DNA of 23,545 nt from CAYNYI01 sp964401455 (GTDB lineage: Bacteria; Fibrobacterota; OXYB2-FULL-49-7; CAYNYI01). Location: assembly GCA_964401455.1 (NCBI GenBank), contig CAYNYI010000043.1, positions 1-23,545 of the forward strand, given 5' to 3'. Positions 8,827 through 17,066 of the stretch are shown one piece after another; position 1 is the stretch's first letter, and each line of letters opens with the position of its first letter. The notes under the pieces are model-generated. The model was not told the DNA's origin and did no database searches. It was given only the letters and a program-made list of their open reading frames with translations. The translations under genes and the position numbers were made by a program.

Positions 8827-9290
8827 TTTCACTTGGTATAATCGCGGATACACACGGTAGACTCAATAACGTAAATCTAAACGGACTTTTTCCTGAAAAT
8901 ACAGCGGTTATTACTCTCGGAGACATTAGCCCCTCCGAATTCGGGATAATTGAGGATGTTTACGGTATTTTCGCCGCGGTTAAAGGTAATTGTGACGCCG
9001 GATCTTCTCTCCCCGGAACAAGGACGGTACAGGCAGACGGTATAAGAATTTTCATGTCTCATTTTATTCCGCGGGTTATGATTCCATCGCGGGAAATCTC
9101 ACTGGAAAAAGGGTATGACGTTGTGCTTTTCGGGCATCATCATATAAGGTATCAGAAAATAAGAGAAGGGGTGCTTTTCGTTAACCCGGGTTCATACGGT
9201 CTTCCGAAAGATAATAAAGGACCTTCCGCCGCATGCATGCATATTGCGGATGGAACTGTAAATGTTGAATTTCTGAATGTTCGGCTTTAA
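8823..9290 (+). CDS. YfcE/MJ0936-like metallophosphoesterase
   Basis: This is a small (155-residue) calcineurin-like phosphodiesterase, probably cytoplasmic and dependent on two divalent metals. The start used is the ATG at 8823, which overlaps the previous stop as ATGA and gives MISLGIIADTHG. A longer reading from 8760 would run through the end of the methyltransferase gene and add residues before the first motif. All metal-site motifs are present: D9 and H11 (DTHG), D34 (LGDIS), N56 and D58 (GNCD), H80 (MSHF), and H105/H107 (GHHH). The NPGS motif typical of the YfcE branch follows (LFVNPGSYGLPKD). The natural substrate is unknown; relatives hydrolyse model phosphodiesters. The gene ends head-to-head with the convergent gene at 9287. 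Confidence 0.88.
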   Translation: MISLGIIADTHGRLNNVNLNGLFPENTAVITLGDISPSEFGIIEDVYGIFAAVKGNCDAGSSLPGTRTVQADGIRIFMSHFIPRVMIPSREISLEKGYDVVLFGHHHIRYQKIREGVLFVNPGSYGLPKDNKGPSAACMHIADGTVNVEFLNVRL

Positions 9291-9775
9291 AATTCCCTGC
9301 TCAGAATTCCTGAAATGAATTTATCAATAGACACGGGATAGAACCTTACGTCAGGCGAGTAAATAAGCCCTTTCCTGATGTCTTCTTCTCTAGAAAGACG
9401 GTCCTGTACCTTGTCCATGAGGTCTTTATAGTTCATTTCCTTTTCTTCCATTTTGAGGTCTTCGGAAATGATATTGTAGTTTTTACTCGCCGCGTATTGA
9501 AAAGAAAAAGTCCGTCCGATAATTTCTTTGTCGATATTTTCCTCTCCGAATATATCTCCGAATGTTTCCCCGAAATTTTCTCTTGAGATTATGAGTTTTG
9601 GAGATACATTTATAAGCCCCTCAAGTTCTACCGAATAGCCGGTTTTTTCCTTATGGGGACTCACTATTATATAGGGCAGGCGGTGATAGCCTTTCACTAT
9701 TCCCGTAAAGGGGGTTCTTAATACACGGGTATTTTTGTATACCGTCTGAAGATATTCATTTTCAAAATTTTCCAT
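9287..9775 (-). CDS. Conserved-looking protein of unknown function
   Basis: I do not recognise the family. The reading frame from the ATG at 9775 encodes 162 residues; a TTG at 9784 would add three. The protein looks soluble, with no signal peptide or membrane segment. Its first half has beta-like stretches (GIVKGYHRLPYIIVSPH, GYSVELEGLINVSPKLII). The middle is GETFGDIFGEENIDKEIIGRTFSFQYA. An acidic/basic helix with a heptad-like look follows at about 110-140. The end has IYSPDVRFYPVSIDKF. Support for a real gene comes from its isolated position between two + strand genes, ordinary amino acid composition and a TTGACA box upstream. Its stop overlaps the phosphodiesterase stop by three bases (9287-9290), so the two genes converge without room for a terminator. 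The Shine-Dalgarno match is poor (AAGG only 2 bases from the ATG). Confidence 0.65.
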   Translation of the reverse strand: MENFENEYLQTVYKNTRVLRTPFTGIVKGYHRLPYIIVSPHKEKTGYSVELEGLINVSPKLIISRENFGETFGDIFGEENIDKEIIGRTFSFQYAASKNYNIISEDLKMEEKEMNYKDLMDKVQDRLSREEDIRKGLIYSPDVRFYPVSIDKFISGILSREF

Positions 9776-9785
9776 AACCTTCAAT

Positions 9786-9815
9786 AAGATATTATATGAA
9801 CCCCGAAGATGTCAA
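9786..9815 (-). promoter_or_regulatory. Candidate promoter for the unknown gene at 9287-9775
   Basis: On the minus strand a perfect TTGACA (9815-9810) is followed 18 bases later by TATCTT (9791-9786, 4 of 6). A perfect TATAAT (9796-9791) is also present, but only 13 bases from the -35 box, which is too close for a standard promoter. With the 18-base spacing, transcription would start within a few bases of the ATG at 9775. That would give an almost leaderless message and fits the poor ribosome-binding site. Confidence 0.3.
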
Positions 9816-9909
9816 AGAAACATGACCAAACGGGTCGATATTTTTTGTTTTCCTGACCTTGATATGAATTATCTTAGTATTAAAGCATAAAAATCACGGG
9901 TTTACAACT

Positions 9910-12900
9910 ATGAAAGATACGCAGGTAAAAGAAGATAATGTTAAACTCAGTCTTGGCGGTTTCTATTCGGCCAGTCCTTATCCGTCTATAGCCGGAGATG
10001 CCAGACAGTCTATATATCCTTATCCTTTTTTTGATGTGTCCTTTTCCGGTCCGGTTGTTTCAGATTATACTGTCTGCCGGCTTGAAAATGAGTTTTTATC
10101 CGTAAAAGTTCTTCCCGAATTGGGAGGAAGAATCTATTCTGTTTTTGATAAAGAAAAAAATAAAGAAAACCTCATAATGCCTGATACTGTACCTCCTGTG
10201 ATGAGGACGCCGTCGGGGATATGGCTTCCTTACGGAGTTGAGGTTGATATCCCATTCGAGCGCTCACCGTCAAGTCTTATCGCGGCTGAATATGAGTCCG
10301 GCATAATGTCGGACGGCATCGGATATATCAGAGTGGGAAGGACCGATAAATTTACTGAAATAAGATACACAGTTACTTATGTTTTGTCTCCCGGCGAAAA
10401 AAGGCTTGGTATTCAATACAATGTATATAATTGCTCCAATATGCGGCGCCGTTTTGCCGTGCATACGAGGATACCGCTTGTGTTTTGTGGTAAAAATACT
10501 GATCTTCTTTCTTCTTCCGATATTATTTATGACAGTTCATATACGCCGGACACATTCCCTGAGGGAGGTTCCGGACGTGATTATAAAAGACTCCTGGAGG
10601 GGAAAAACACAGGCAGAGTTTATCCCGCCTCCGGCAAAGGCGTCTTTGCCGGATATTATGACAGAGAAAATAACAGAGGACTGCTTTATTGCGAGAACGA
10701 AGGCGATTCTTTTGGCGGTGCTTCTTTCACCTTTGGCGGAGAACAGATGCTACCGTCCGAAGTGGAGAAAACAAAGAAATACGCCGAGCTTGTGATATAC
10801 AGGCGCGACATAAATGACGGGTATGAATTTATTTGTCCTAAAACTCCTGTATTTTTCAGTGCCTGGCTCCTTCCTCTTTCGGGCTCCGGACCTATCGATT
10901 ATACGGACGGCAGAATAACGGTCTCTCTTATTAAAGAGTCAAAAAAAATTAAAGCTTCCTGCTCGGTTTTCGCCGGAGACCCCAAAATTTCTATTAATGC
11001 GACAGTGATGGGGGTAAGCTATAATTTCGGGCAGGTGTCTTTAAACCCCGGTAAACGAAGTGAACTCTCGCCATCCCCGGGTGTATTGACTTCTGATTTC
11101 CTGCGCGGTCCCGTGCATTTTACTGTAAAGACCGGCGGGGAAACCGGTTATTTCAATCTGAACAGAATAGCCGTTTCGGCGGCGCCTGCTGCTAAGCAGC
11201 ATATTTATAAGGAAAAGGAAGCCGGCAGTGATTTTTCTTATTTTCAGGCGGGGATAGAATGGGAAGAACTCGGGAACCGCCGGAAAGCGGCAGAGTGTTA
11301 TAAAAAAGCCCTGAAAATTAATAAGGATTATCTGGATGCTGATTTCGCGCTTGTTATGCTTGAATGGGCGGATTTTAATTATGAGAAGTGTGACAGGGAG
11401 CTTAAAAGAATACTGGAAAAAGTCCCGTCCCACGGAGGAGCGAACTATTATAAGGGTCTTCTTTTAAAGGATGCCGGAGCGCATGATTCAGCCAGGAAAC
11501 ATTTGGCCGTCGCTTCCAGGGAGGACGATTATTTCGCGGCAGCGAATATAGAGATAGGCAACATATTGTCGATACTGGGGCATTACGGTGAGGCTGAACG
11601 TTTTTATCTGAGGGTCGCGAAAAAGATGCCTGAGCACGGCGATGCGCTCTGCAGGTTGGGGTATTCCCGCCGAAAGCAAAACCGGAAGGTTGATTTCGAG
11701 AAATTGAGCGCTTCCAGTTCATTCTGCATGATGCTCTATGCCGAATGCTATTTCGCGGCTCCGGAGGAAAAGTCCACTTCTGTGCGTGATTGGATGATAA
11801 CTGTCTTTCATAATGATCAGGACGTTTATCTTGACCTTGCTGTTCAGTATATCCGCATGGGGGCTTTTTTTGAGGCGGAGGCAATACTTGAAGTCTGTAT
11901 TGAAGTTTCGCAAAAGAAGGCAGTTTCCCCCATAGTTTATTTATACCTCTCTTATATTTGTTATCAAACAGATAAACAGGACGAAGCAACAGAGTTCCTC
12001 GCCAGAGGCGCAACGGCCAGACTTGATTTTATATTCCCGCACCGCGCCTCGACATTTACAGTACTTAACTACGCGATTGCGGCCAATGAGTCGAACTACA
12101 GGGCACTGGCTCTCAAAGGTCTTCTCCTGTCTTCCAAGGGCTTATATTCAGAAGGTCTTGAGTGTTTCTTGAAATCTGCGAAAGGGGTTGTTGATTCTGT
12201 AATATTCCGGAATATAGGGGTAATACTTTTTAAAATTAAAAATGAGCCTGACCTTGCTCTTGAGTATTATAACATCTCCGCGGACCTCGCTCCGCTGGAT
12301 CCGGTACTGCTTATTGAACGGGATGATATTTACAGAAGCAAGGGGCAAGTCAGAAAAGGGTACAGTCTTCTTCTTGAATACTATGACAGTCTTAAAAACA
12401 GTCAGCCCTACGTGCAGAGGCTTGCCGAAAACGCTTTTTTGTGCGGTTACCTTAAACGTGCCAATCATATTTTAAGGCACTCTTCACTTCCCGAAACAAT
12501 TTCTGTCTCGGGAATTGAACAAACCGCTATGATTATTTTTTCCGGTGAAGTCCGGAGCGCTCTGGAAAATGAAAATTACGAAAAGGCTGCCGGATTTATG
12601 CGGAAGGTTTTTTACAAGCGGCGTCTTTCTTCAGGGAGAAGACTTTTGCCTGACGAAATATCCATGCTTATTCATCCGCTTTTCTCGGATGAAAAAGCGG
12701 CCCTGGCTTCAGGGGAAGAACTTGTTCGCAGCGCTGAAGCATTTATTGATGATCTTGAGCCCTTTTTTGACATAAACAGCCCGCTTGATAAGATTTATTT
12801 TCATGCACTCAACCTCAAATTAACCGGAAAGAAAAAGAAATTTAGCGAGTTGAGAAAAAAAACCGCCAATTTTCTGGCTGTAAGCGCACCGTTTTCAATG

Positions 12901-13095
12901 GGGCAGAAAAACAATCTGCGGACTCTTGAGGCGCTTTTTCTGTGTTTAGAAAGAAAAGAAAAAAAAGCTCTTCAGATATTGCAAAAGGTATCGCGAAATA
13001 ACCGCTATATCATGAACCCTTATACCCAAGCAATTTATGACAGACTAATGCGGAAATTCGGCAATAAAAAAAATAGAGGCCGGGAAAATGGATGA
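9910..13095 (+). CDS. DUF5107 domain protein with C-terminal TPR repeats
   Basis: This is a 1061-residue protein with no signal peptide, so probably cytoplasmic. Residues about 10-430 match the DUF5107 type, a galactose-mutarotase-like beta-sandwich. Signatures are YPYPFFDVSF, ENEFLSVKVLPELGGRIYSVFDK, SGIWLPYGVEVDIPF and the aromatic-rich RYTVTYVLSPGEKRLGIQYNVYN. From about residue 440 helical TPR units follow (DFSYFQAGIEWEELGNRRKAAECYKKAL and several later repeats to about 900). This domain pairing is typical of the family and is thought to concern carbohydrate handling, but no reaction is established. The Shine-Dalgarno match before the ATG is weak. The gene's last 8 bases overlap the ClC gene. 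A degraded ribokinase follows, which agrees with, but does not prove, a past sugar-related operon. Confidence 0.8.
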   Translation: MKDTQVKEDNVKLSLGGFYSASPYPSIAGDARQSIYPYPFFDVSFSGPVVSDYTVCRLENEFLSVKVLPELGGRIYSVFDKEKNKENLIMPDTVPPVMRTPSGIWLPYGVEVDIPFERSPSSLIAAEYESGIMSDGIGYIRVGRTDKFTEIRYTVTYVLSPGEKRLGIQYNVYNCSNMRRRFAVHTRIPLVFCGKNTDLLSSSDIIYDSSYTPDTFPEGGSGRDYKRLLEGKNTGRVYPASGKGVFAGYYDRENNRGLLYCENEGDSFGGASFTFGGEQMLPSEVEKTKKYAELVIYRRDINDGYEFICPKTPVFFSAWLLPLSGSGPIDYTDGRITVSLIKESKKIKASCSVFAGDPKISINATVMGVSYNFGQVSLNPGKRSELSPSPGVLTSDFLRGPVHFTVKTGGETGYFNLNRIAVSAAPAAKQHIYKEKEAGSDFSYFQAGIEWEELGNRRKAAECYKKALKINKDYLDADFALVMLEWADFNYEKCDRELKRILEKVPSHGGANYYKGLLLKDAGAHDSARKHLAVASREDDYFAAANIEIGNILSILGHYGEAERFYLRVAKKMPEHGDALCRLGYSRRKQNRKVDFEKLSASSSFCMMLYAECYFAAPEEKSTSVRDWMITVFHNDQDVYLDLAVQYIRMGAFFEAEAILEVCIEVSQKKAVSPIVYLYLSYICYQTDKQDEATEFLARGATARLDFIFPHRASTFTVLNYAIAANESNYRALALKGLLLSSKGLYSEGLECFLKSAKGVVDSVIFRNIGVILFKIKNEPDLALEYYNISADLAPLDPVLLIERDDIYRSKGQVRKGYSLLLEYYDSLKNSQPYVQRLAENAFLCGYLKRANHILRHSSLPETISVSGIEQTAMIIFSGEVRSALENENYEKAAGFMRKVFYKRRLSSGRRLLPDEISMLIHPLFSDEKAALASGEELVRSAEAFIDDLEPFFDINSPLDKIYFHALNLKLTGKKKKFSELRKKTANFLAVSAPFSMGQKNNLRTLEALFLCLERKEKKALQILQKVSRNNRYIMNPYTQAIYDRLMRKFGNKKNRGRENG

Positions 13096-14380
13096 TAAAC
13101 AAAGGCTGACTTATATATACCTTTTTAAGTGGTCTGTAATAGCAATTGCGAGCGGACTTATCTGTTCGTCTGTAGTGCATATTTTCTCGTTGATTATTGA
13201 TTATTCGACCTCTATTTTGAGTGTATTGCCGGTACCTGTTTTTTTATGGCCCGCCATTGGAGCGGTGATCGCGGGGGGGATAATCTACAAATTACAGATT
13301 CATGCCGCGGGAGAAGGGATCCCTTCCTATATAAGAGGAGTCAGGATCCATGAGGGTGAACTGCTAACCTCGGTAACTTTTTTTAAGTTCTGGGCGGCGG
13401 TTTTTACACTGGGATTTTACGGGAACGGGGGTATTGTGGGGCCGCTCGGTCGGGTTTGTTCCGGCATAATGTCTTTTATTATAAGAAAGATTAAGATTGT
13501 TTTTAAAAAACCCGACTGGCATACAGCCTCTATTTGCGGAATGGCGGCAGCGGTAGGCACTATTTTTCACAGTTCTATAGGAGCGGGAATATTCGCGGTG
13601 GAAATAATTAAACGTGCGAAGATGGGATATCGGGATATTTTCCCTGCCGTTCTAGCCAGCTCTTCCGCTGTTCTCGTTTGCAAGACCCTGGGGTGGAGAT
13701 CTTTTTATCATATCAATGTTCCGGGCCAGTTTATGAATGTAGGAATGCTCCATGCTCTTCTGATTGCTATTATGCTTTCGGGTTTCGGGGGGGCGCTTTA
13801 TGTTTCTTTTTACGGTAAAATGTCACGGCTGTTCAGAAGAAAAGAGGGCAATCTTTTATTGAAAGCGGTCGCCGGTTCGGCCTCCGCCGGAATATTGGTC
13901 TGGTTTATGAATCCTTCCATGATGGGGGCCTCAAAAGGTGTGATTCCGGCATTGCTCGGGGGAGAAATGGATCTGATATACGGTAAATTACCTGTATTCA
14001 TGCCGGCGGCTCTTGTACTTCTTTTAATGGCTGTTTTAAAGGGGGCCGGCAACTGTATAACGGTCGCATCAGGTATGAGCGCCGGATTCACGGGTCCCGC
14101 GGCCATTATGGGTATGCTCATCGGTGCTTCTGTCGGGTATTTCTTCGGTATAGACCCCGAATCGCCTACTTTCTACGCTATGGTTGCCGCCGGGTTCTGC
14201 GGTATGCTTTCCAGCAGCATGAATATCCCTCTCGCTGCCGCGATAATGACCGTGGAAATATTCGGGCTGCAGTACAGCTTTCCGGCGGGGTTTGCCTCTG
14301 TCGTGGGGTTCCAGGTGACAAGACATGTTACAATTTACGACTATGCTCTGGAGGAAGGGGAAGATGAAGATGACTACTGA
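13088..14380 (+). CDS. ClC-family chloride channel/transporter with non-canonical filter
   Basis: This is a 430-residue integral membrane protein with the helix-rich, internally repeated pattern of ClC proteins. It lacks a C-terminal CBS pair. The three anion-pathway motifs can be placed. GEGIP (75-79) stands for GSGIP. GNGGIVGPLGR (112-122) aligns with GSGGSLGREGP. AGFTGPAAIMG (332 onward) aligns with GxFxPxxxxG. In the second motif GREGP reads GPLGR, so the gating glutamate (E148 in E. coli ClC) is Leu120. A tyrosine near 419 (VTIYDY) may match the conserved filter Tyr. The tail is acidic (EEGEDEDDY). The ATG overlaps the DUF5107 gene by 8 bases and has GAGG 8 bases upstream, implying coupled translation. 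Whether it is a channel or an exchanger cannot be read directly. Confidence 0.85.
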   Translation: MDDKQRLTYIYLFKWSVIAIASGLICSSVVHIFSLIIDYSTSILSVLPVPVFLWPAIGAVIAGGIIYKLQIHAAGEGIPSYIRGVRIHEGELLTSVTFFKFWAAVFTLGFYGNGGIVGPLGRVCSGIMSFIIRKIKIVFKKPDWHTASICGMAAAVGTIFHSSIGAGIFAVEIIKRAKMGYRDIFPAVLASSSAVLVCKTLGWRSFYHINVPGQFMNVGMLHALLIAIMLSGFGGALYVSFYGKMSRLFRRKEGNLLLKAVAGSASAGILVWFMNPSMMGASKGVIPALLGGEMDLIYGKLPVFMPAALVLLLMAVLKGAGNCITVASGMSAGFTGPAAIMGMLIGASVGYFFGIDPESPTFYAMVAAGFCGMLSSSMNIPLAAAIMTVEIFGLQYSFPAGFASVVGFQVTRHVTIYDYALEEGEDEDDY

Positions 14381-14796
14381 AAGTCCGAGGATATTTGTTG
14401 CAGGGTCCTCTAATACGGATATAGTTCTCAGCGTTTCAAAGATTCCTTCTCCCGGTGAGACTGTAAACGCGTCAGGAATAAGATACGGCAGGGGAGGCAA
14501 AGGAGCCAACCAGGCCGTGGCCGCGTCAAGGGCGGGAGCGGAGGTTTTTTTTGCTGCCTGTGTAGGCGAAGATGAATGCGACCGAAGCTTCCGTTTTGTC
14601 CGGAATAAATGTTCATGATGAGGAATTCGCTTTTAACGGTATTATGGCCGCGGGGTTATGCGGAGGAATGTGTTTCCATGACGCCTTGAAATTCGGATGC
14701 GCAGGGGCTTCCTTGGCGGTTTCTTCGAAAGGCGCGCAGGAGAGTCTGCCTTATGAAAAAGAGATCTGTTCACTTTCGGGATTGTCCGGGAACTGA
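14370..14796 (+). pseudogene. rbsK: Ribokinase (PfkB family) pseudogene with two internal deletions
   Basis: Three pieces of a ribokinase are joined. Piece 1 (14370 to about 14576) encodes PRIFVAGSSNTDIVLSV, PSPGETV, GGKGANQAVAASRAG and CVGEDE, equal to about the first 68 residues of RbsK. The frame then shifts by +1. Piece 2 (about 14575-14631) encodes NATEASVLSGINVHDEEFA, matching the NETEA motif near residue 185. It runs in frame into piece 3, FNGIMAAGL...GAQESLP, which matches the C-terminus from just after the catalytic GAGD. About 115 and 50 residues are missing, including the catalytic Asp and the anion hole. An intact start region overlapping the ClC gene, with GGAGG/AAGGGG ahead of it, shows the gene was once translated. 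ATG 14364 is an alternative start. Confidence 0.82.
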
Positions 14797-14803
14797 TTTA
14801 TTT

Positions 14804-14837
14804 GAAAAAAACACCGGACGGGTTTATAACCCGCCCG
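14804..14837 (-). terminator. Rho-independent terminator of the SGNH hydrolase gene
   Basis: The stem CGGGTT/AACCCG (14819-14824 with 14828-14833) has a 3-base loop and is extended by CGG/CCG after one mismatch. Read on the minus strand it is followed after three bases by a run of seven T (14811-14805). It lies 30 bases past the stop at 14867. The plus-strand side lacks a T run, so termination of the operon ending at 14796 is less certain. Confidence 0.75.
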
Positions 14838-14866
14838 CTGTTTAATTAAATGGTTCTTGCTTTCGG

Positions 14867-16987
14867 TTATTTCACAAGCATAAGTTTGGATGTGTATTCT
14901 TTCTCTCCGTTTATAACAGCTTTAACTATATAAAGACCCGCGGATCTTCCTTCCGCATTCCATGTAACGGAATAACCTTTTTTAAAGTCTGCGGAGGAAA
15001 TATCGGCCGCAACGTCAATCAGCCTGCCGTCTGCCGAATAAACCGAAATTTTAAGAGAGTTCACTGTCCGCCCGGCTGAAGGCCTGAAGGCTATTGAGGT
15101 TGAAGGATTAAAGGGATTGGGGCTTGCTGTAAGGAGTGCTTTTTCCGGAGCGCTGGCCTTATTCTTTTCTATCGAGGTCGAAAGTCCGGTATAGATCATC
15201 ATGCGCGGAATTCCGCCGTCTGTGTGTTCACGCGCGAAGAAGTCGTTATTGTTTCCTTCGAGAGCCTGATCATTATCTATGGCGATACCTGTCGCATTTC
15301 CGTTTACGAGTTCCTGTATTATCTCGGCAGAGACACCGAAGCGGTACTCGGTCTGGGCATCACGGTCTCCCATATAAGCAAGCGAATTGCATGTATAAGA
15401 GGTCGCGCCCAGTATGTCGTCAAGAGACTGGTCGGTATTGGAATAATCAAGGGTTGTCTCGCTCCATGTATTATATATCGGGCGGGCTCTCGCGATAATA
15501 TGATAGTCGACAGGTGGAGAAATGTAATCGGCGGGAGTAAGTATTATTACTGCCGAGTCCGGAGTGAACGGTACAGAAGAAACATCGAAATCAAAGCACA
15601 TAACTCCCTGGCTCCACTTTTTCAGTCTTACGAACTGATTGCTCCCTTTTACCCCGGAACCTCTTTCGAGATAAGTATCCGCTGTCACGCTTACCTCTAT
15701 GCTGTCTGCTCCGCTTCCGCCCGAAGTTGCTTCTGCCGAGGCAACATTCGAAATCGTGCTGCTGTTTGTTCCGTCCGAAGCCTTTATCGCGAAATAGTAT
15801 ACCGTACCCGGATTAAGGCCTGTTACTATGGTGCTTTCTGAAGCCCCGGCGACCGAAGGCGAAGGGCCTGCACCAAATACTGAAGCCGAACTGAAATTAG
15901 CTTCGGTAATAGTTGATGTGCTATAGCGGATATCATATTCACCGGCTGTGCCGCTTGTTCCGTCGTCACCGACAGCGGTCCAGGAAAGGTCCACTGTGCC
16001 GCTGTACTGGCCCGGGGCCGCGGAAAGATCGGATATCGCTGCAGGAGCCGTAGCGTCAACATCAAGAGGTTCATTATCTATTACATAACGGACAATATCA
16101 TTAATGGCCATGATATAAAGATAATGCCTAGCGTTCTGCAGGCCCCCCGAAGAACCTCCGTCAAGGCAGTTATCGGAAAGACTGCTGTTTCCGTCCGAAC
16201 ATGAAGACGGATGCGCCCAGTCGGACAGAAGGTCCGATACCGGGCCGTGGTCGGCGGCCCATTCATATAATTTTACAATCGGAATATTGTTATTGACCGC
16301 ATAGGCGGTAATGTCGGCATTGTATTGATCAAGTTTGGCCTGTCTGTTTTCCCTTATCCATGTGTTGTGATCAAAGTCAATCGGAGGTATTGTAGTAAGA
16401 AAAGGCATAATGCCGGCTGCCTCAAGATCATCAATTATTTCATTTACCTCAAAAGTATCCGGGTAGCAGTCTATGGTGCTGCCGTCATTATTTTCATAAC
16501 AGTTTGAAGACGGAGAATGATTCTGCTGGATATTGTTTGTTCCTATCATTATGGCTGCTATCATAGGCTTATCATTCTGGATAACAGTAGTTAGGCTGTT
16601 GTGCACCTGTTTTATGGTCCAACCGCTGTAGTTGCCCTGCGAAGATCCTTTGCAGCTGCTCCCGCCGGTCCATCCGTTCCGGTTGAAAGTCGAGTCTTTA
16701 AATGAATTTATCGCCCCGGCATTTGTGATTCCGCTTACATCGCCCGACAAGGGCTCCCAGAAAATATTCTGGTTAGTTATGCTGTTTCCGAGCACCGCGA
16801 CGCGGTATTTATTCCAACTCTGGTTCCAGTTCGCGTGAACATCTTTCAGATGATCCACCATTTCCTGGGTAAATTCGGCGCAGTAATAATCGATATTGGT
16901 TCCGCTCCCGCCCTTCAGGCTATCCGATACAAGAGGGAAAGAAAAGGCAAGAATAAGAATCAAAAAGAAAGAAAGTCTTTGTTTCAT
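14867..16987 (-). CDS. Secreted SGNH/GDSL hydrolase with Fn3, DNRLRE-like and C-terminal sorting domains
   Basis: This is a 706-residue exported protein. It has a signal peptide at 1-22 (KQR, then a hydrophobic stretch). The SGNH hydrolase spans about 58-305: nucleophile S69 in VLGNSIT (GNS instead of the usual GDS), block II Gly in SGWTIKQV, block III IGTNN (148-152), and catalytic D256/H259 in DWAHP. A fibronectin type III domain follows at about 315-425. A DNRLRE-like beta-sandwich lies at about 430-605 (SVTADTYLERGSG..., CFDFDVSSVPF). The last 80 residues begin SPNPFNPSTSIAF and end AGLYIVKAVINGEKEYTSKLMLVK, a T9SS/FlgD-like sorting domain. Likely substrates are esters on polysaccharides, but none is shown. 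AAGGAG lies 5 bases before the ATG. The gene stands alone between a terminator and a divergent promoter region. Confidence 0.85.
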   Translation of the reverse strand: MKQRLSFFLILILAFSFPLVSDSLKGGSGTNIDYYCAEFTQEMVDHLKDVHANWNQSWNKYRVAVLGNSITNQNIFWEPLSGDVSGITNAGAINSFKDSTFNRNGWTGGSSCKGSSQGNYSGWTIKQVHNSLTTVIQNDKPMIAAIMIGTNNIQQNHSPSSNCYENNDGSTIDCYPDTFEVNEIIDDLEAAGIMPFLTTIPPIDFDHNTWIRENRQAKLDQYNADITAYAVNNNIPIVKLYEWAADHGPVSDLLSDWAHPSSCSDGNSSLSDNCLDGGSSGGLQNARHYLYIMAINDIVRYVIDNEPLDVDATAPAAISDLSAAPGQYSGTVDLSWTAVGDDGTSGTAGEYDIRYSTSTITEANFSSASVFGAGPSPSVAGASESTIVTGLNPGTVYYFAIKASDGTNSSTISNVASAEATSGGSGADSIEVSVTADTYLERGSGVKGSNQFVRLKKWSQGVMCFDFDVSSVPFTPDSAVIILTPADYISPPVDYHIIARARPIYNTWSETTLDYSNTDQSLDDILGATSYTCNSLAYMGDRDAQTEYRFGVSAEIIQELVNGNATGIAIDNDQALEGNNNDFFAREHTDGGIPRMMIYTGLSTSIEKNKASAPEKALLTASPNPFNPSTSIAFRPSAGRTVNSLKISVYSADGRLIDVAADISSADFKKGYSVTWNAEGRSAGLYIVKAVINGEKEYTSKLMLVK

Positions 16988-17027
16988 TTTAGCTCCTTGG
17001 GGAAATTTAGCAGGAAGTATATACTAT

Positions 17028-17056
17028 AACATAATCTGATTTTACGGTTAAATCAA
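17028..17056 (-). promoter_or_regulatory. Candidate promoter for the SGNH hydrolase gene
   Basis: On the minus strand TTGATT (17056-17051) and TATGTT (17033-17028) are 17 bases apart, each 4 of 6 to consensus. TATAGT (17028-17023) nearby is an alternative -10 box. A 6-base inverted repeat TGATTT/AAATCA (17037-17055) covers the spacer and could be an operator. The predicted leader is about 35 bases and contains the AAGGAG site. Confidence 0.35.
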
Positions 17057-17066
17057 ATCTTTTCAA

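Noticed and set aside
11402..12013. 203-codon minus-strand open frame inside the DUF5107-TPR gene
   Set aside because: It is a shadow of the TPR-coding frame, with low-complexity Pro/Arg-rich content and no family resemblance.
14815..14837. Strong terminator for the plus-strand operon ending at 14796
   Set aside because: The stem is followed on the plus strand by CTGTTTAATTAAA without a T run; the seven-T run lies only on the minus-strand side.
15224..15841. 205-codon plus-strand open frame opposite the SGNH hydrolase
   Set aside because: It lies wholly within the clearly recognised hydrolase gene, is Arg/Cys/Tyr-rich without motifs, and has no ribosome-binding site.
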